Origin: Arion vulgaris | Taxonomy: Eukaryota > Mollusca > Gastropoda > Stylommatophora > Arionidae | Direction of reading: 5' to 3' | DNA length: 64,000 bases | NCBI GenBank assembly: GCA_020796225.1 | Contig: CM036754.1 | Location: 21,704,867 to 21,768,866 of the forward strand | Shown here: one piece after another, positions 62,933 through 64,000 of the stretch | How positions within the stretch are numbered: the stretch's first letter is position 1 | Layout of the letters: each line of letters begins with the position of its first letter | Notes under the pieces: generated by a model | Databases searched by the model: none | What the model was told of the DNA's origin: nothing | What the model saw: only the letters and a program-made list of their open reading frames with translations | Program-made: the position numbers and the translations under genes

Positions 62933-64000
62933 TTACGAGGGTGCATTGAAAAGTAATGCCCCCAAATCCATAACTTTGTTAATAGTGTTCGGAGGCAATT
63001 GACACCGATATCAGAATAAAGTATATGTAAGTGTGTTTTCAGGACAGTAAGTGTCAAGTGTCTGGAATGTTGCGCATGCCCACAACATTATCCAAGATGG
63101 CGTCATACATGGAAATTCGGTTGAAGCAAAGAGCTGTGATTGAATTCTTGACGGCCGAAGGTTGTGTTCCCATCGACATGCATCGGTGAATGAGAGCGGT
63201 ATATGGTGACGCCTGTGTGGATGTGAGTACTGTTAGGAGGTGGGCAAGGACTGTTAAAGGCGACAATCCAGCGACGATGACCTTGCATGATCAGGCTCGC
63301 AGCGGACGACCAATTACAGCAGTGGATGAACAACACCAAGCTCGCGTGGACGAACTGATTCATGTCAATCGCCGAATCAAGCAAAAAGATGTCGCTACGA
63401 TGTTTGAAATTTCGACTGAACGAGTACATCACATTATTCATGTATTGCTAGGGTATAGGAAAGTTTGTGCAAGATGGGTCCCTCGCATGCTGACACCGGA
63501 AATGAAACATCGCCGACATCAGGCGTGTCAGGAACACCTGATGCGATATGGACGAAAAGGCGATGACTTTATCTGCCGAATTGTCACTGGCGATGAGTCA
63601 TGGGTGCATCATTACGACCCTGAAAACGAGCGCCACTCTATGGAATACAGGCACAAAACTCACCCACCCAAAAATTCAAAACTGTCGCGTCAGCGGAAAA
63701 GTTTGATGACCATTTTGGGACTGCCAGGCGTAATCCACACAGAATTTTTGGAACGCGGCAATACTGTCAATTCTAATCGGTATGTGGAAACGATGAAGAA
63801 ACTACGGGCAAGACTGCTACGTGTTCGTCCTGGAAAACACGCAGTCCTTCAACATGACAATGCTCGTCCACACACCAGTAGACAAACAGCGGCAGCATTA
63901 GAGCGTCTCAATTTTGACATTTTAGCGCACCCACCATATAACCCCGATTTGGCACCTTGTGACTTTTCCTGTTCCCAAAGCTCAAGGAACATCTCAAAGG
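62933..64000 (+). mobile_element. Mariner (Tc1/mariner) element, 3' end beyond window
   Basis: The element starts TTACGAGGGTGCATTGAAAA, a mariner-type inverted end, after a TA (62931-62932) that fits the TA target. The transposase frame follows from 63097. The 3' inverted repeat would lie past base 64000, so the right end is not seen. It sits 30 bp after the (GA)n of a LINE tail. Confidence 0.9.
63097..64000 (+). pseudogene. Mariner transposase, one nonsense codon and one frameshift
   Basis: This is a DD34D transposase that would cut and paste the element at TA sites. From ATG 63097 the frame opens M-A-S-Y-M-E-I-R-L-K-Q-R-A-V-I-E-F-L (start of the helix-turn-helix DNA-binding half). It shows A-R-S-G-R-P (codons 68-73), then catalytic D1 in V-T-G-D-E-S-W-V-H-H (GAT 63592, codon 166), D2 in Q-H-D-N-A-R-P-H-T (GAC 63856, codon 254) and D3 in P-D-L-A-P-C-D-F (GAC 63961, codon 289). 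D2 and D3 are 34 residues apart. TGA at 63187 (codon 31) stands where relatives have arginine, so CGA to TGA is likely. One base is lost just after D3 (63964-63970), where relatives read D-F-H-L-F-P-K-L-K. Otherwise it is intact, so it is a fairly young dead copy. Confidence 0.92.

Noticed and set aside
63103..63441. 112-codon minus-strand frame
   Set aside because: It is the shadow of the mariner transposase on the other strand.

Overview
The window is animal (metazoan) nuclear DNA from a repeat-rich, intron-containing genome. The evidence is spliced exons of a conserved eukaryotic mRNA-processing gene, a mariner transposon, many decayed LINE reverse-transcriptase tails, several tRNA-derived SINE families and hAT-type MITEs. 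There are no bacterial-style operons. The mix of elements suggests an invertebrate (mollusc-like or arthropod-like), but nothing here fixes the phylum.

Layout. 1-3210 is a 92-bp satellite. 3735-10662 is the 3' end of a LINE coding region whose last 47 bp have expanded into about 145 tandem copies. 10.7-22 kb is a patchwork of SINEs (named here A to H), LINE tails, a hAT MITE at 15268-15586 and a 73-bp array. 22075-24243 is a 40-bp array. 25-29.3 kb holds LINE tails and a 24-bp array that grew inside a LINE fragment. 29361-29469 and 33673-33776, minus strand, are two exons that match the acidic linker of CPSF2 (100-kDa subunit of the cleavage and polyadenylation specificity factor), separated by a 4.2-kb intron full of repeats. 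34-44 kb holds SINEs, two more hAT MITEs with target-site duplications (TSDs), and 54-, 39- and 55-bp arrays. 44-62.9 kb is dense in LINE C-terminal relics from at least six families, often nested with SINEs. One relic (60690-61730) still shows the reverse-transcriptase core. 62933-64000 is a mariner element, cut by the window edge, with a nearly intact transposase that carries one nonsense codon and one frameshift.

The only host gene I can name is CPSF2, and only two internal exons are visible; one has apparent single-base losses. A few other exon-like open segments with splice signals are listed at low confidence. Most other open frames are repeat-derived or chance. The most interesting signal is that two satellites (47 bp and 24 bp) can be traced to coding sequence near the 3' end of LINEs. 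The 47-bp array preserves the stop codon of the LINE open reading frame (ORF) at its far end. All identities are by eye; no database search was possible.
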